Shown here: in pieces, positions 8,888-18,988 of the stretch
How positions within the stretch are numbered: position 1 is the first letter of the stretch
Layout: the number at the start of each line of letters is the position of its first letter
The notes under the pieces: model-generated
What the model was told of the DNA's origin: nothing
Database searches by the model: none
What the model saw: only the letters and a program-made list of their open reading frames with translations
Origin: Prorocentrum cordatum
Lineage: Eukaryota; Sar; Dinophyceae; Prorocentrales; Prorocentraceae
Length of the DNA: 22,500 nt
Assembly (NCBI GenBank): GCA_963575745.1
Contig: CAUYUJ010020699.1
Span: forward strand, 1 to 22,500
Direction of reading: 5' to 3'
Program-made: the position numbers and the translations under genes

Positions 8888-9883
8888 CAGGTGTGTGCGG
8901 GTGTGTGGTGTGTGTATTGTGTGTATTGTGTGTATTGTGTGTATTGTGTGTATTGTGTGTATTGTGTGTATTGTGTGTATTGTGTGTATTGTGTGTATTG
9001 TGTGTGTGTGTATTGTGTGTATTGTGTGTATTGTGTGTATTGTGTGCATTGTGTGCATTGTGTGCATTGTGTGTATTGTGTGTATTGTGTGCATTGTGTG
9101 TATTGTGTGTATTGTGTGCATTGTGTGTATTGTGTGTATTGTGTGTATTGTGTGTGGTGTGTGCGTGTGTGCGTGTGTGCGTGTGTGCGTGTGTGCGTGT
9201 GTGCGTGTGTGCGTGTGTGCGTGTGTGCGTGTGTGTGCGTGTGTGCGTGTGTGCGTGTGTGCGTGTGTGCGTATGTGCGTGTGTGCGTGTGTGCGTGTGT
9301 GCGTGTGTGCGTGCGTGCGTGCGTGCGTGCGTGCGGGCGGGCGGGCGGGCGGGCGGGCGGGCGGGCGTGCGGGCGTGTGGGCGTGTGGGTGTGTGGGTGT
9401 GTGTGGTGTGCGTGGGGGTGTGTGTGTGTGGGTGTGTGTGTGTGTGTGTGTGTGGTGTGTGTGTGGTGTGTGTGTGTGTGGGTGTGTGTGGGCGTGTGTG
9501 TGTGGGGTGTGTGTGGTGTGCGTGGGTGCGTGGGTGTGCGTGTGTGTGTGCGTGTGTGTGCGTGTGTGTGTGCGTGTGTGTGCGTGTGTGTGCGTGCGTG
9601 TGCGTGCGTGTGCGTGCGTGTGCGTGCGTGTGCGTGCGAGTGCGTGCGTGTGTGTGCGTATTGTGCGTGCGTGTGTGCGTGTGTGTGCGTGTGTGTGCGT
9701 GTGTGTGCGTGTGCGTGGGTGTGCGTGGGTGTGCGTGTGGGTGTGCGTGTGGGTGTGCGTGTGGGTGTGTGTGTGTGTGTGGGTGTGTGTGTGTGTGTGG
9801 GTGTGTGTGTGGGTGGGTGTGTGTGTGTGTGGGTGTGTGGGTGTTTGTGTGTGTGTGTCTGTGTGTGTGTTCGTTCGTTCGTT
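8888..9883. repeat. GT-rich composite minisatellite (~1 kb)
   Basis: The block has ordered zones on the + strand. A 9-base unit ATTGTGTGT, with a GCATTGTGT variant, repeats about 27 times at 8909-9153. A 6-base GTGTGC zone follows to about 9306, then GTGC to 9334, GGGC to about 9367, and mixed GTGTGG and GTGTGC units to 9860. It ends in three GTTC units. All three forward frames and at least two reverse frames stay open for 330-630 codons as polyCysVal or polyThrHis. These are artefacts of stop-free repeats. Confidence 0.95.
9335..9366 (+). repeat. (GGGC)n tract with G-quadruplex potential
   Basis: Eight consecutive GGGC-type units provide many more than the four G-triplets needed for a quadruplex on the + strand. 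Inference from sequence only. Confidence 0.6.
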
Positions 9884-10370
9884 CCCCCGCCTAATGCGGG
9901 GCGCCGTATCTTCACACCGTCTCAACCCAAACCGCGCGCCAAGGCAAACGATGCAGGCGGCGGTGGGTGAGGGGGAAGTACGTGGGTGGGGCACGGTCCG
10001 CTGTGCAGCCACCCAACACCAAAATACGCACCTCGCACGCCGCTCTTGAAAGCACCCAACCGCCAGGACCGGCCCCTTCCCCGCATTGGTGGAGCCAACC
10101 AACGCACAAACACACGCGACGCAAGACAACCACGGAGCTGCAGCCGGCGCTGCGTGCAACCCGTGCTGTGTGCGCGCTGTCTCGGCGTGGAAAGCTGTCA
10201 GTCGGTTCCGGGTGGCGTGATGGGGCGCACCTGCTCCGCGCGACTCCGCACAAGGCTCACGGGAGCATGTGGGAACGCGGGTGGGTGAGAGCGCGTGTTT
10301 GAGCCACCCATGTGCGTGTGTGTGTGTGTGTGTGCACAGCCAAGCCATCACACCTGAACGTGGGGCGCCC
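9884..10370. other. Spacer with a short GT tract
   Basis: A GTGTGTG tract lies at 10313-10335. I see no gene with support on either strand. Confidence 0.4.
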
Positions 10371-10476
10371 CACACAACCACGACGAGGAGGGGGAGCAGG
10401 GCACACAACACAGCACAACGCATCACAGCCACACGCCGCCAAGCGTGTGTGTGTGCGTGTGTATGTGTGTGTGGCG
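10371..10476 (-). repeat. Composite CA/TGTGATG leader-like repeat, copy 1
   Basis: On the + strand a GAGGAGGGGGAGCAGG purine patch is followed by CACAGCACAACGCATCACAG and then by GTGTGTGTGCGTGTG. On the - strand this reads CA repeat, then GGCTGTGATGCGTTGTGCTG. The same order recurs near 13270-13340, 13440-13545 and 17640-17715. Confidence 0.6.
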
Positions 10477-10479
10477 AAG

Positions 10480-10975
10480 GGGGCTTTTTCTCGTGCGACG
10501 GCGACGACACTCCGCGCCTCGCGAGCGCCGCGGCAGCAGCTGGGCAAGGGCACCATTGGTCCACGCCGCAAGGAGAGGGGGAGGCGAGGGGGGGGAACGG
10601 GAATCGTCGGAGGATCGCTCCCGCTGGTCAACGGTGGCGCGGCCCTGCACGCGACGGCAGGACAAGCAGCGCTGCGACGGGCCCTCCAGCCATCGGGAAA
10701 ACCATCTTCAACGGGGACAGGAAGGAAGGACGGTCTTAGCCGACGTGGTGTGCCGGCCGCATGGCCAGAGGGACTGGGCGTGCCCTCACACAAACGCACT
10801 ATGCCGGGGGTGGGCCGACATCTGCTGAGGATGGGCTGGCACGCCCTACGCAACAGGCGTCACAGACGCACATGCGAGCGGCGTGGCAGAAAGCGGTCAG
10901 AAATATGTAGTACGTAGTTGCACCAGGAGGCACCCAAGGACACGAATTCGCAGTAAAACGTATCATTAACCTCGG
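10480..10975. other. Spacer with no supported gene
   Basis: Open frames of up to about 200 codons exist on both strands but are Arg/Ala/Pro-rich with no domain. The high GC content makes stop codons rare. Confidence 0.4.
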
Positions 10976-10989
10976 ACCTGTGCTCCCGT

Positions 10990-11345
10990 GCGGGGTCCCG
11001 GCCGAGATACGCCAAAATTTCACTACCCAATTCGGGCAGCCACGGAGAGAGGAAGAGAAGGGAAGAGGAGAGGGCAGGAGGGGGCAGCGGGGCACGCGGT
11101 GGCAGCAGCGCAATGCTGCACGCTCCGCCGATGCTGCAAAAAAAACGAATCCGTCGTAACGCCAGCCGGCCCCGGCGACGCGACGGGAGACACCGGCGTC
11201 ATCGTAACGCCCGCTCGCGGCGAGACGTCAGCAGGAGTACACCAAAACTACGCTGCCCAATCCAGGCAGCTAAAGGGGGAGGCAGAGGGGGAGGAAGAGG
11301 GAGGGCAAGGGGAGCAACGCGAGGCATGCGGTGCCACCGCTACGG
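10990..11345. repeat. Imperfect ~230-bp tandem duplication
   Basis: ACGCCAAAATTTCACTACCC at 11009 matches ACACCAAAACTACGCTGCCC at 11239, and the similarity continues through a purine-rich stretch to GCAYGCGGTG at 11092 and 11324. The second unit ends just before the stop codon of the WW-domain gene on the opposite strand. Confidence 0.65.
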
Positions 11346-11366
11346 CCTCAATCCACCCAGGGTGCC

Positions 11367-13175
11367 TCACGAGGTCTGCAGCAGCGCCACCGCGATCTGT
11401 TTCGGCATGCGGCCGCGGTGGAAGCCTGCCATGTCAACCACCGGGTTATAGATCGGGAGCCCCAGTGCCAGGCGTGCGGTAAGCTCCGGACCACCGCCGG
11501 GGGTGGATATGCGTTTGTCTCTGCACGTCCAGATCACCGTCCCCAGCGGGGTGCGGACGACCTCTTGGCCAGGGGTCCCCACACCCGCGCTGGAGTTGGC
11601 CAGGCCCGCGAACTCGGTGAAGCCGTAGAGCTCCTGGACGTAGAAGCCCACACTGGCCAGCGCCATCCACCACAGCCACCTCGACTCCCTCCTGTCGGCG
11701 CCGGCCGGCGGCACAAATTTCAGGATAGTCATGCCCTGGGAGGGTTCCGGCCTCTGGGCCTGGGGGGCCCAGGACTGCGCGAGCATCCTCGGGTCCGACG
11801 GCGGATGCTTCGCGCGGAGGTCGGCGAAATCGATCTCCTGCCACCCCTCAACCTGGCGCGTCTGGCTCCTTGGCTGCCTCGGCGGCCGCTGCTGCCCCCG
11901 GGAGCGCATGCCATCGCGGCCGGGGGGTGGGGCGCCGCTGCCCTGCCCGGCCCCTGCCCAGAACGCCTCGGACGTAGGTGGCGCTGGCACCGTGGGTGCC
12001 TCTGTGCTCACGGGCATCGGTGGGGTGGCAGGCCGCGAGGCTGCTGGGGACGCCTGGCACCACATGGGGAGTGCCGCTGTCGCCTCCGGGTGCGCTGCCA
12101 GGAAGAGTCCGAAAGTGCCGGCGTTGCCCAGGTAGTACACGTACATGTTACCGCCGAGGGCGGCAAATTTCTCGAGGTCCGGGGTGGCTGCCGGGCCCTC
12201 CCCGAGGAGGAAGGTCAGTCCATGTGTGGCGCCGGCCGCAGTTGGCTGGCCCTGGGTGGCGAGCTGGCCGGCTGCTTTCTGGAGCGCCGCCATGCGGGCC
12301 GCCTGCGAACCGGAGAGGGTGAGGAGCTCGTTAGCAAGGCTGCTAATGGTGGCTGGAGGGGCCGCGTGGAGCTGAATGGCGAGGTCCGCAAGAATGCTCT
12401 GGTTCGGGCCGGCTGCGTCCTGGCCAACCGGAATGGCAGGCTCGGCCTGCGCGGCCGGCTCCGGCCCAGGCATGGCCATGCCAGGGGCATCCCAGCGGCT
12501 TTGCCAGCACCGGGGCGGGCTGCGGCTACGCGGAGCCGGTGCGTCAGCCGCGACGCTCGTAACCGGCCACTCCCATTGAGTTTTGCCCATGCCCATGTTG
12601 TAGTAGTAGGTGTAGCCGCTGTTCGGGTCAACCGCCGCCGCCCAGCCTGTGGGTAGGCCCACGGCCGCGGCTGGCATCGGCGATGGCGCAGGGCCCGGTA
12701 GGTGCTCAGCCGGGGCGGTCAGGGTTACTAAGGGTGTGGTGGCTGGGAGTGTCACCGCCGAGCCGCGGGACGGGAACTCGCGAGCGCGATCCTTGGTCAG
12801 CGCCTGTGCGAGGGCGGGGATCGGAATCTGCGTTCCGCTCGACCCGGCCCGGTAGCTCGCCACCCGGCGTTGCAGGACGTAGGTCATCAGGTACCGGACT
12901 GCCAACAGATGGGCTGGCCACCGCTGGCGGGCCCCCGTGGCGGAGCCTTCCCATGAGAGGGGCTGCCCGTCGGGCCGGCGAAGGAGGGCCATCAACGCCT
13001 TGGTGGCCGGAAGTGGGGCCACAGGCAGCCGAGGCTTCTGGGCGAAGCGTGCTCTCATGGCCTGCGCCTCCTCGAGCGCATGGGAGACATCGAGCTGGAG
13101 GCCCTTTCTCTCGACCAGCTCCCGGATCTTCGCTGCGTTGCCCTCGAACGTGAGGTTGACATCGTCAGCCGCCAT
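11367..13175 (-). CDS. WW-domain protein, 602 residues, family not recognised
   Basis: This is the only long uninterrupted gene-like frame of complex composition in the window. A single WW domain lies at about residues 174-204 (DNA 12564-12656). It begins LPTGW, has the YYYN core and ends with QWEWP, so both signature Trp and the closing Pro are present. WW domains bind proline-rich or phosphoserine-proline ligands, often in splicing and transcription factors. The N-terminal ~100 residues look helical; the middle is rich in Ala, Pro and Gln. A hydrophobic stretch starting WLWWMALASVGF lies near residue 500, within a complex C-terminal ~100 residues that I cannot place. The start at 13175 is chosen because the frame upstream (to 13508) is low-complexity repeat and the ATG sits in GGCATGG. 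It lies downstream of the LINE ORF on the same strand and could be a LINE accessory protein or a host gene. Confidence 0.7.
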   Translation of the reverse strand: MAADDVNLTFEGNAAKIRELVERKGLQLDVSHALEEAQAMRARFAQKPRLPVAPLPATKALMALLRRPDGQPLSWEGSATGARQRWPAHLLAVRYLMTYVLQRRVASYRAGSSGTQIPIPALAQALTKDRAREFPSRGSAVTLPATTPLVTLTAPAEHLPGPAPSPMPAAAVGLPTGWAAAVDPNSGYTYYYNMGMGKTQWEWPVTSVAADAPAPRSRSPPRCWQSRWDAPGMAMPGPEPAAQAEPAIPVGQDAAGPNQSILADLAIQLHAAPPATISSLANELLTLSGSQAARMAALQKAAGQLATQGQPTAAGATHGLTFLLGEGPAATPDLEKFAALGGNMYVYYLGNAGTFGLFLAAHPEATAALPMWCQASPAASRPATPPMPVSTEAPTVPAPPTSEAFWAGAGQGSGAPPPGRDGMRSRGQQRPPRQPRSQTRQVEGWQEIDFADLRAKHPPSDPRMLAQSWAPQAQRPEPSQGMTILKFVPPAGADRRESRWLWWMALASVGFYVQELYGFTEFAGLANSSAGVGTPGQEVVRTPLGTVIWTCRDKRISTPGGGPELTARLALGLPIYNPVVDMAGFHRGRMPKQIAVALLQTS

Positions 13176-13762
13176 GCCGGATGGATGCTGGTGACAGGAG
13201 TTGGGCCTGGGGGAGCGCGCACTGCGGGCCAGGTTCCACCTGGGCCAAGGAGCTGCGTAGGGCTGCGCGGGGGTGCACGCGACGTCGTACTGCACAGCGC
13301 GCTGCAGCCACCAACGGGTGCATGCGTTTGGGCGACGCGCGAGGGAAACGAGGAAGGCGGGGGGGAGGGACGGAGGGAGGAGGAGGGAGGCAAAGGGCGA
13401 GCCAGGGCAAGGGGAAGGCCGGGCGGGAGGCAGAGGGGAGGAAAAGAGAGAGAGAGAGAGAGGGAAGAAAGGGAGGGGGGAGGAGCACGGCGCCACGCCG
13501 CACCGCACAGCGCATCACAGCCAGCGACAGGTGTGTGCGTGTGGGCAGGCGTGCGCGGGACTGTTTCTTCCACAATGCCGACATGGAAGCTGCACGGGCT
13601 CAGCCAAAACGATGGGCGACGGCACTGGCTGGGCGCACGAACGCCTACAGAGAAGAACATCGAGTACCAGGAGGCAGGGGGGAGAGAGGCAGCGTGACGC
13701 AGGCTAAGGATGCTAGGGGTGCAGGGGCGCCAGCAGCGCGTGGGTGCCTATGGTGGTCCTCC
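13176..13762. repeat. Spacer between WW gene and LINE ORF with leader-like repeats and (GA)n
   Basis: Two copies of the composite leader-like repeat can be seen, at about 13270-13340 (diverged) and 13440-13545 (CGCACAGCGCATCACAGCCA then GTGTGTGCGTGTG). A GA dinucleotide run lies at 13444-13463 inside a purine-rich stretch from 13365. On the - strand these repeats sit 95-370 bases upstream of the WW-gene start and just downstream of the LINE stop codon. Confidence 0.6.
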
Positions 13763-16700
13763 CTACCCGAATCTGTAGGTCGATAGCTTGAGGTAGAAGT
13801 CCTGCGGGCACACAGGGTCATCGAAGACCGCTGGCCGGGCGTCAGCAGGCTCATATTCGCATCGCCGCTGCCACCAGGCGGCGAAAGCCTCGCCCCAGGG
13901 CGGCGTGGAGAGGTTAGCGGAGATCCAGGCCCACGGCAGCGCGGCGCCAGGGACGGACTTCTCCAGGCCCTCCCGTACCCGGGGGGCCACCTCCGCCAAG
14001 CGGTAGTGGCGAAATTTCGCTTTGAGAGCGCTGTGGGGCAGCGATTCCCACTCGGGGACAATATCGGCGAACGGCGGCACGGTGAAGCGCGCCACGAGGT
14101 GCCGCACCTTGGACACCCAACCACCTGCCGGCGGCTGCGTGTCGGAGACCACGCGAACGTGGGCATAGTCGGGCGGCTGAGCCCCCAGCTTTTGGTGCAG
14201 GAGGATCGCTGAGATGACAGCGTGGGACCAAAGAGAGCCCCAGCCAAGGTCCGCCAGGTAGCGCTTCCGAACCGCGCCTACGGGAGCAGGGCGTCGGCCG
14301 CGCCACGGGCCGTGTACGACCGCATGGATCCATCGGGACTGCAGCCTATTGAGTCGCAGGGCAGCGCTGCTGCATTCAATGGTGAGGGGCAGCAGGAAGG
14401 CGACAGTCATGAGGGCCCGCGCATAGAAAAGCCGCCGCGCCGCCAGGGGCCATTGGCTCTGGAGGGCGCGGTGGTTGATCCCGCTGGACAACGTGGCCGC
14501 CCTGCGCTCCAGCTGGCGGAGGACGGCGGCGGCGCCGCTAATACCCGCAGACTCCAGCACGCCGAGGTTTTTGACCTGCTGTGCGACCGCCGGCGTGCCC
14601 TCCTGGAGTGCACCTTCCAACCGTGCTTGCAGAGCGGAGCGGGCAGCGTCAGGAACCCCGTCGACGTAGACCACGTTCTTGTCGGAATCGCACTGGAAGA
14701 CGACCCCGTGGTTGGTGGCGTAACTATGGACCGCAGCGACGGCCTGGAGGACAAGGGATGGGGATGACGTGCGGACCCTCGCATCATCGACAAAGAGGTG
14801 CGTGGCGGGGATATCGCCTGCTCGGACAAATCGAGGAGCATGAGCCGCTCGGCGTCGGATTGGCAACGCCTGAACAACTCGTCGACGATTGCCTGGGCGC
14901 TGCGCCCGAGCCTACCGCCGAGCGACGTCCGCAGGGCAGCCCGCATGCGCTCACCCCGCACCAAGACGTCAGGGATGGAGAAGTCCCGCCAGGGCGAGAG
15001 ATCGCCGTCCGCCGCGTCCTTGAACGCGACCAGAGCAGCCGGGTGCCGATGGAGGCATGGCGCCGGAACGACTGCTGCTACGGCTTCTTCCAGGTGGCGT
15101 GGGAGTAGGGTGTAGGCCATGCCCGATATGCCGACGCCCTGGACCATGCCGCCTCCCGTGTGCTCCACCGGGCCCAACCGTGAGGCCGGGCGGCCAGGGT
15201 CGGCGATGCGGACGAATAAGCGGTGCTTGCGAAGAAGGGCGTCCAGCAACAACCAGTCACGTGGGCGGGTACCCGCACGATGAGCCTGTAGGAGCACTTG
15301 GGAGTGGCTTCCGCCATCATAGCCGAAACGAGCGCCCATCACCAGGTCGCACGTTGGGAGCCCAAGATTTCGGCGAGCAACGGACCACTCCCGTAGAACG
15401 ACAACCTGTCCCCTAGGGTCGCACCTCCCGCCGGTTTGCGCGGGGCCTGCAAGACCGATGAGGAAGGGGCCGATGCGAAGCTGGAGAACATCCACGACTA
15501 AGGATAGGAGCGGCTCAACAAGGCCGATTGGCCGATAAGACTCTATGGCTTCGGGGTCCTTGCCCTTACCCTTGTACAGGTGGACGACTTCGACCTCCAG
15601 TAACAGCGCGTCCAATTCTGACACCTGCCACGTCAGGTCGAGGAACGAGGTGACCGCCTCGACAGCAGCAGGTATGCGGGACGCCCCACGTAGGGCGGCC
15701 ACGGGAAGCCGGGCGGAACCTTTGGCCGCACAGCGCCGTCGCATCAGGCGCTGCACCGTGCTCGGTAATACGAAGAAGCCGCTGCTCCCAAGATCCGCCG
15801 GCGCGGCGACGGCTGCAGGAGGGTCGAGCCCCGCGGCAACCGCGGAGCGCTTTCGCGTGCGCAGTTGGTTCACCGAATGCGCCGCTGCTGCATCCAAGGA
15901 CGAGTTGCACCTTCGGTCTAGGCGGCCGACTTGCGCCCGAAAGCGCAAGAGCGCTTGAGCCTTGGCTCGGGAGTCGATCAGGAGCCTGGGAGCCGGCGTC
16001 GACAGCGACGAGGACAGCCAGCGCTGGAGGGCGGCCGGCCCACCGCGAGCCGCCCGTGCGAAGCCTTTGGGGACCGTCCGAGACTCGGCCGACCGCAGGT
16101 GCGCCTTGGGCACTTTCCACTGCTTCAGACTGGAGGGCCCCGAACCCTGCCGTAGCCAAGCACGCTGCTCGCTGAGGAGCGCGCCGCCGGGTCCGGCAGT
16201 CCCGGCCGGCCTGCCCATGGCAACCGCTCCGCCGAGATGCCCGGCGGTGACCAGCACAGCGACTAAGAGGCTCACAGCCGCGCCAGCAACGGCCTCGCGG
16301 AGCGCACTGGCAGCCCCGTCGCGTAGATGGGAGGAAGCTGCGCGAATGACAGTCGCGTACCGGTGCCAGTGGGAGTGGCAGGGTGCGCACGCCTGCTCCC
16401 ACGTGGCCTCCTCGGCCGCCCACCATACAGAACAGCACTGCTGCGGAGTGTCCTGGGGCGCGGGGGGCGGCTGCGTGGTCAGGGGGCGCTCCAAGACCAA
16501 GGCGTGGTCGGCGAACGAGGTGGGAAGCCAGTAGGGGGTGACCTGTCCACAATACTCCAGCGCGGTGATGTGGAGGTCCAAGGCCCCCCCCCGCTCTGTG
16601 CGTGGCTGGGCCCCATAGGGCATGGAGATGCCGCGCAAGGAGTTCCCCTTTGAACCATCTGGACATGGCGGCGTGAGGGGAACCAGGTTGCGCAAGCGCA

Positions 16701-17536
16701 CCCGGGCCATCCGCAACGCCGCGCAGATTGAAATCGCCCATGGTCAACGCGAAGCCCTCGCTGGAGAGGGATTGCATGGTTAGGTGGTTGTCCAGGACCC
16801 GCCGCAGGAAGGCATGGGATTCGCTGGCCAACCACTTCCCGACATGAGGATGGTAGACGGCCTGGAAGCACCGGCCGCACAGCTGCATGGCCCTGCAGCG
16901 CGGAGACCACTCTGGGCAGCCAGGGACCGCCGTGGCCTGCCCTTCGAGCCCATCAGCCACGAAGAATCCAGCGGATGCGCAGTCACGGCGCAGGTCCCCA
17001 ATCCATCTGTAGCCGTGGGCACCCTGGAGGGACCCAGGGGCGAGTCCCGCAGCGAGGCCGGTAACGGCGCACACCTGGACTCCCTGGGTCAGCAGGTGTT
17101 GACACAGGACGCGCACGTTCTGGTCAGTGACGGGGGTGAGCTCCCACCAACCGAACGACGCTACTGTCAGATGCTGCACCCCTGCCTGGGTGGTTGGGCG
17201 ATCCAGCGGGGACCACGCAGGTTTGTGGTAGGGCGCGGAAGTGCAAGACGTGAAAGTACGTGGGGCCAGTGGCGCCCCCTCCCGTACCAGGCCGGACAGG
17301 GCGTGGAGCCAAATACTCACGTACTCCGTCAGTTCAGCGGGGGCGGCGGGGCCGCATTTCTGCAGGCGCGCGCGATCAGACAGCAGCCTCTGGAGGAGGC
17401 TTTGGGAGTCACGAAGCCACGCTGCCGCGAGGGAGGGGTCCACACGGGCGCGCGCTGTAAACACCTGGCAGAGCCGTAGCAGCAGCGCGTGCTGCTTGAC
17501 CGGGAGCGTTGCCACGCTACGGACACCGGGCTCCAT
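13763..17536 (-). pseudogene. LINE ORF: EEP endonuclease plus reverse transcriptase, two frameshifts
   Basis: The ORF would encode target-nicking and reverse transcription for a non-LTR retrotransposon. The start at 17536 lies in a strong GCCGCCATGG context. Residues 1-120 are helical and unassigned. The EEP-like domain follows, with GDFN at residues 267-270 (DNA about 16733) and, after a frame change, LDLHI and ADHALV (SDH-like, near 16500). Reverse transcriptase begins at LYKGKGKDP and SYRPIGL (15582-15520), has a motif B-like GGGMVQGVGISG at 15156-15121, and the catalytic VDD at 14791-14783. The first frame change coincides with nine C at 16584-16592. The second is near 14810-14825, just before the catalytic VDD. 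The first and last segments share one frame and the middle differs by one base. Both breaks are single-indel sized, so assembly error, recent decay or programmed shifting are all possible. No zinc knuckle is seen before the stop at 13763. Confidence 0.85.
16584..16592 (-). other. Homopolymer C9 (G9 on the coding strand) at a LINE frame break
   Basis: The EEP frame upstream is lost exactly where nine identical bases occur, and the continuing domain is in the next frame. Confidence 0.75.
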
Positions 17537-17639
17537 GGCGGCAGGGCTCAGGAGAACGGCGGACAACACGACCGCGACGAAGGACGACGGGAGCGACACC
17601 TCGGGGGCCGGGGCAAGTGCTCCAGGAACGGAGCCGATG

Positions 17640-17870
17640 GCTCCGGATGCCGCACCGCTACACATCACAGCGCAGCACAGCAGCGCAGCAAGGCCGCGAG
17701 TGTGCGTGTGTGTGTGGCAGCACATCACAGCACAACACAACACAACACAGCACAACACAGCGCAACACAGCACACACAGCACATCACATCACAGCACATC
17801 ACATCACATCACATCACAGCACAACACAGCACACGCCGCTTGGCGTGTGTGTGTGTGTGTCGCTAGGGGG
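17640..17870 (-). repeat. CA-rich pentamer repeat and leader-like composite, copies upstream of the LINE ORF
   Basis: CACATCACAGCGCAGCACAG and a TG tract lie at 17658-17715. They are followed at 17720-17832 by an irregular pentamer array of CACAA, CACAG and CACAT. A final GCTTGGCGTGTGTGTGTG closes it at 17838-17861. Read on the - strand, this precedes the LINE start by about 110-330 bases. Confidence 0.7.
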
Positions 17871-17879
17871 GTATCCTCC

Positions 17880-18980
17880 CATCCTCCTGCGCATTGCGGC
17901 CCAATTTGCATCTAGCGCGCCCCACTGATGTCCGATCGCTGGAGCAGTAACCTTTGCCCTGCCGCCGACGCAGAAAGTGCGTGTGTGCGTCGTGCAAACG
18001 CGGCAGCCACCCCGATGTGGGCGTTCAAGGTTGAACGCCGCCAGTTGCCTGGAAGCGGCCGACATGGAACGATCTGGCAAGCGACAAGCCCATCGTGAAG
18101 GAATGAACGATCCACACGGTGTCGGAAATCAATGCTGGGGTTGTGGTGAGACGCGACGGCGTTTGCTCGCATACGTCGGGGTATCCTCCTCCGCATCCTC
18201 TTTCCGCTCCTGCTCCTACTCGAACGGTAGTTCCTTGTCCGGTGCCCTGTTTCTCACATGTGTTGGCACGTTGCATTGTTTTAGCTCAAAGCCTGATCAG
18301 TGCACCGTGCCCGCTTTTGACGCGCCTTAGACATTCCGCTTTATACCAACATACGCTGCACTTCGCTTACGGAAAACATCGTTTCCTTTCTGACACCCTC
18401 ATTTCTAGTCGTTTCTTCCAGTCCGTGAGCGAGCAGCATCCCCCAGTTTTATCAACGCTGCCGCGTTCGCTGGGAGAGAGGGCCCGCCACCGCCGCTGCG
18501 TCGTGCACCTATGGCGGACGCCGCGAGTCTCTCCCCAATCGAGGGCGGCCAGGAGGGGGGTGCTGATTAGGAAAAGGTGGACATCATGGCCTGGGCCATG
18601 ACACATCATCATGGCCCTGGCCACGATAGTTCGCGCCCCCGGCCGCGGCCATGAACTCCGAGGAGACAGCATGATATCTTCCCAGAGTTCGTGGCCCCTC
18701 CTCGTCTTTCAACACGTCCCCTGGCCCCGCCCCCCTCGCCCGCGCTCGTGCCTCGGGCCACGGTTTGCTGCCCCCCCCTTTGAAGCGCCCCCCTCGTGAA
18801 CGCTTCCGACCTCAGGCCGGCGGAGGCACGGGGCAGGCGCGTTTTGCTGTCGAATGTGCCTTGCCCTCGCATCACCGCCCCGATGTCAAGCGCCGCCTCC
18901 ATCGTCGCATCGAGGATGCAGCCAAGATGGCGAAGTTAGAATCGAGGGCTTACAAACGGCCTCATTATAGTCAATCTCAG
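17880..18980. other. Spacer with no firmly supported gene
   Basis: A short perfect palindrome, CATGGCC-TG-GGCCATG, lies near 18586-18601. An open frame at 18765-19013 has an ordinary-looking charged segment (ECALPSHHRPDVKRRLHRR) that might be an exon remnant, but nothing identifies it. Confidence 0.4.
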
Positions 18981-18988
18981 GGGTCAGT

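Noticed and set aside
8672-10564. A 630-codon open frame on the - strand, largely polyThr-His
   Set aside because: It is a translation of the GT/CA minisatellite. Other frames in both directions are equally open, so it gives no evidence for a protein.
11331-12656. A 441-codon + strand frame opposite the WW gene
   Set aside because: It is the antisense shadow of the WW-domain CDS in GC-rich DNA. The - strand carries the recognisable domain.
16150-16165. CCGTAGCCA resembling the start of the dinoflagellate spliced leader
   Set aside because: Only nine bases match. The rest of the 22-base leader is absent, and the site lies within the LINE coding region.
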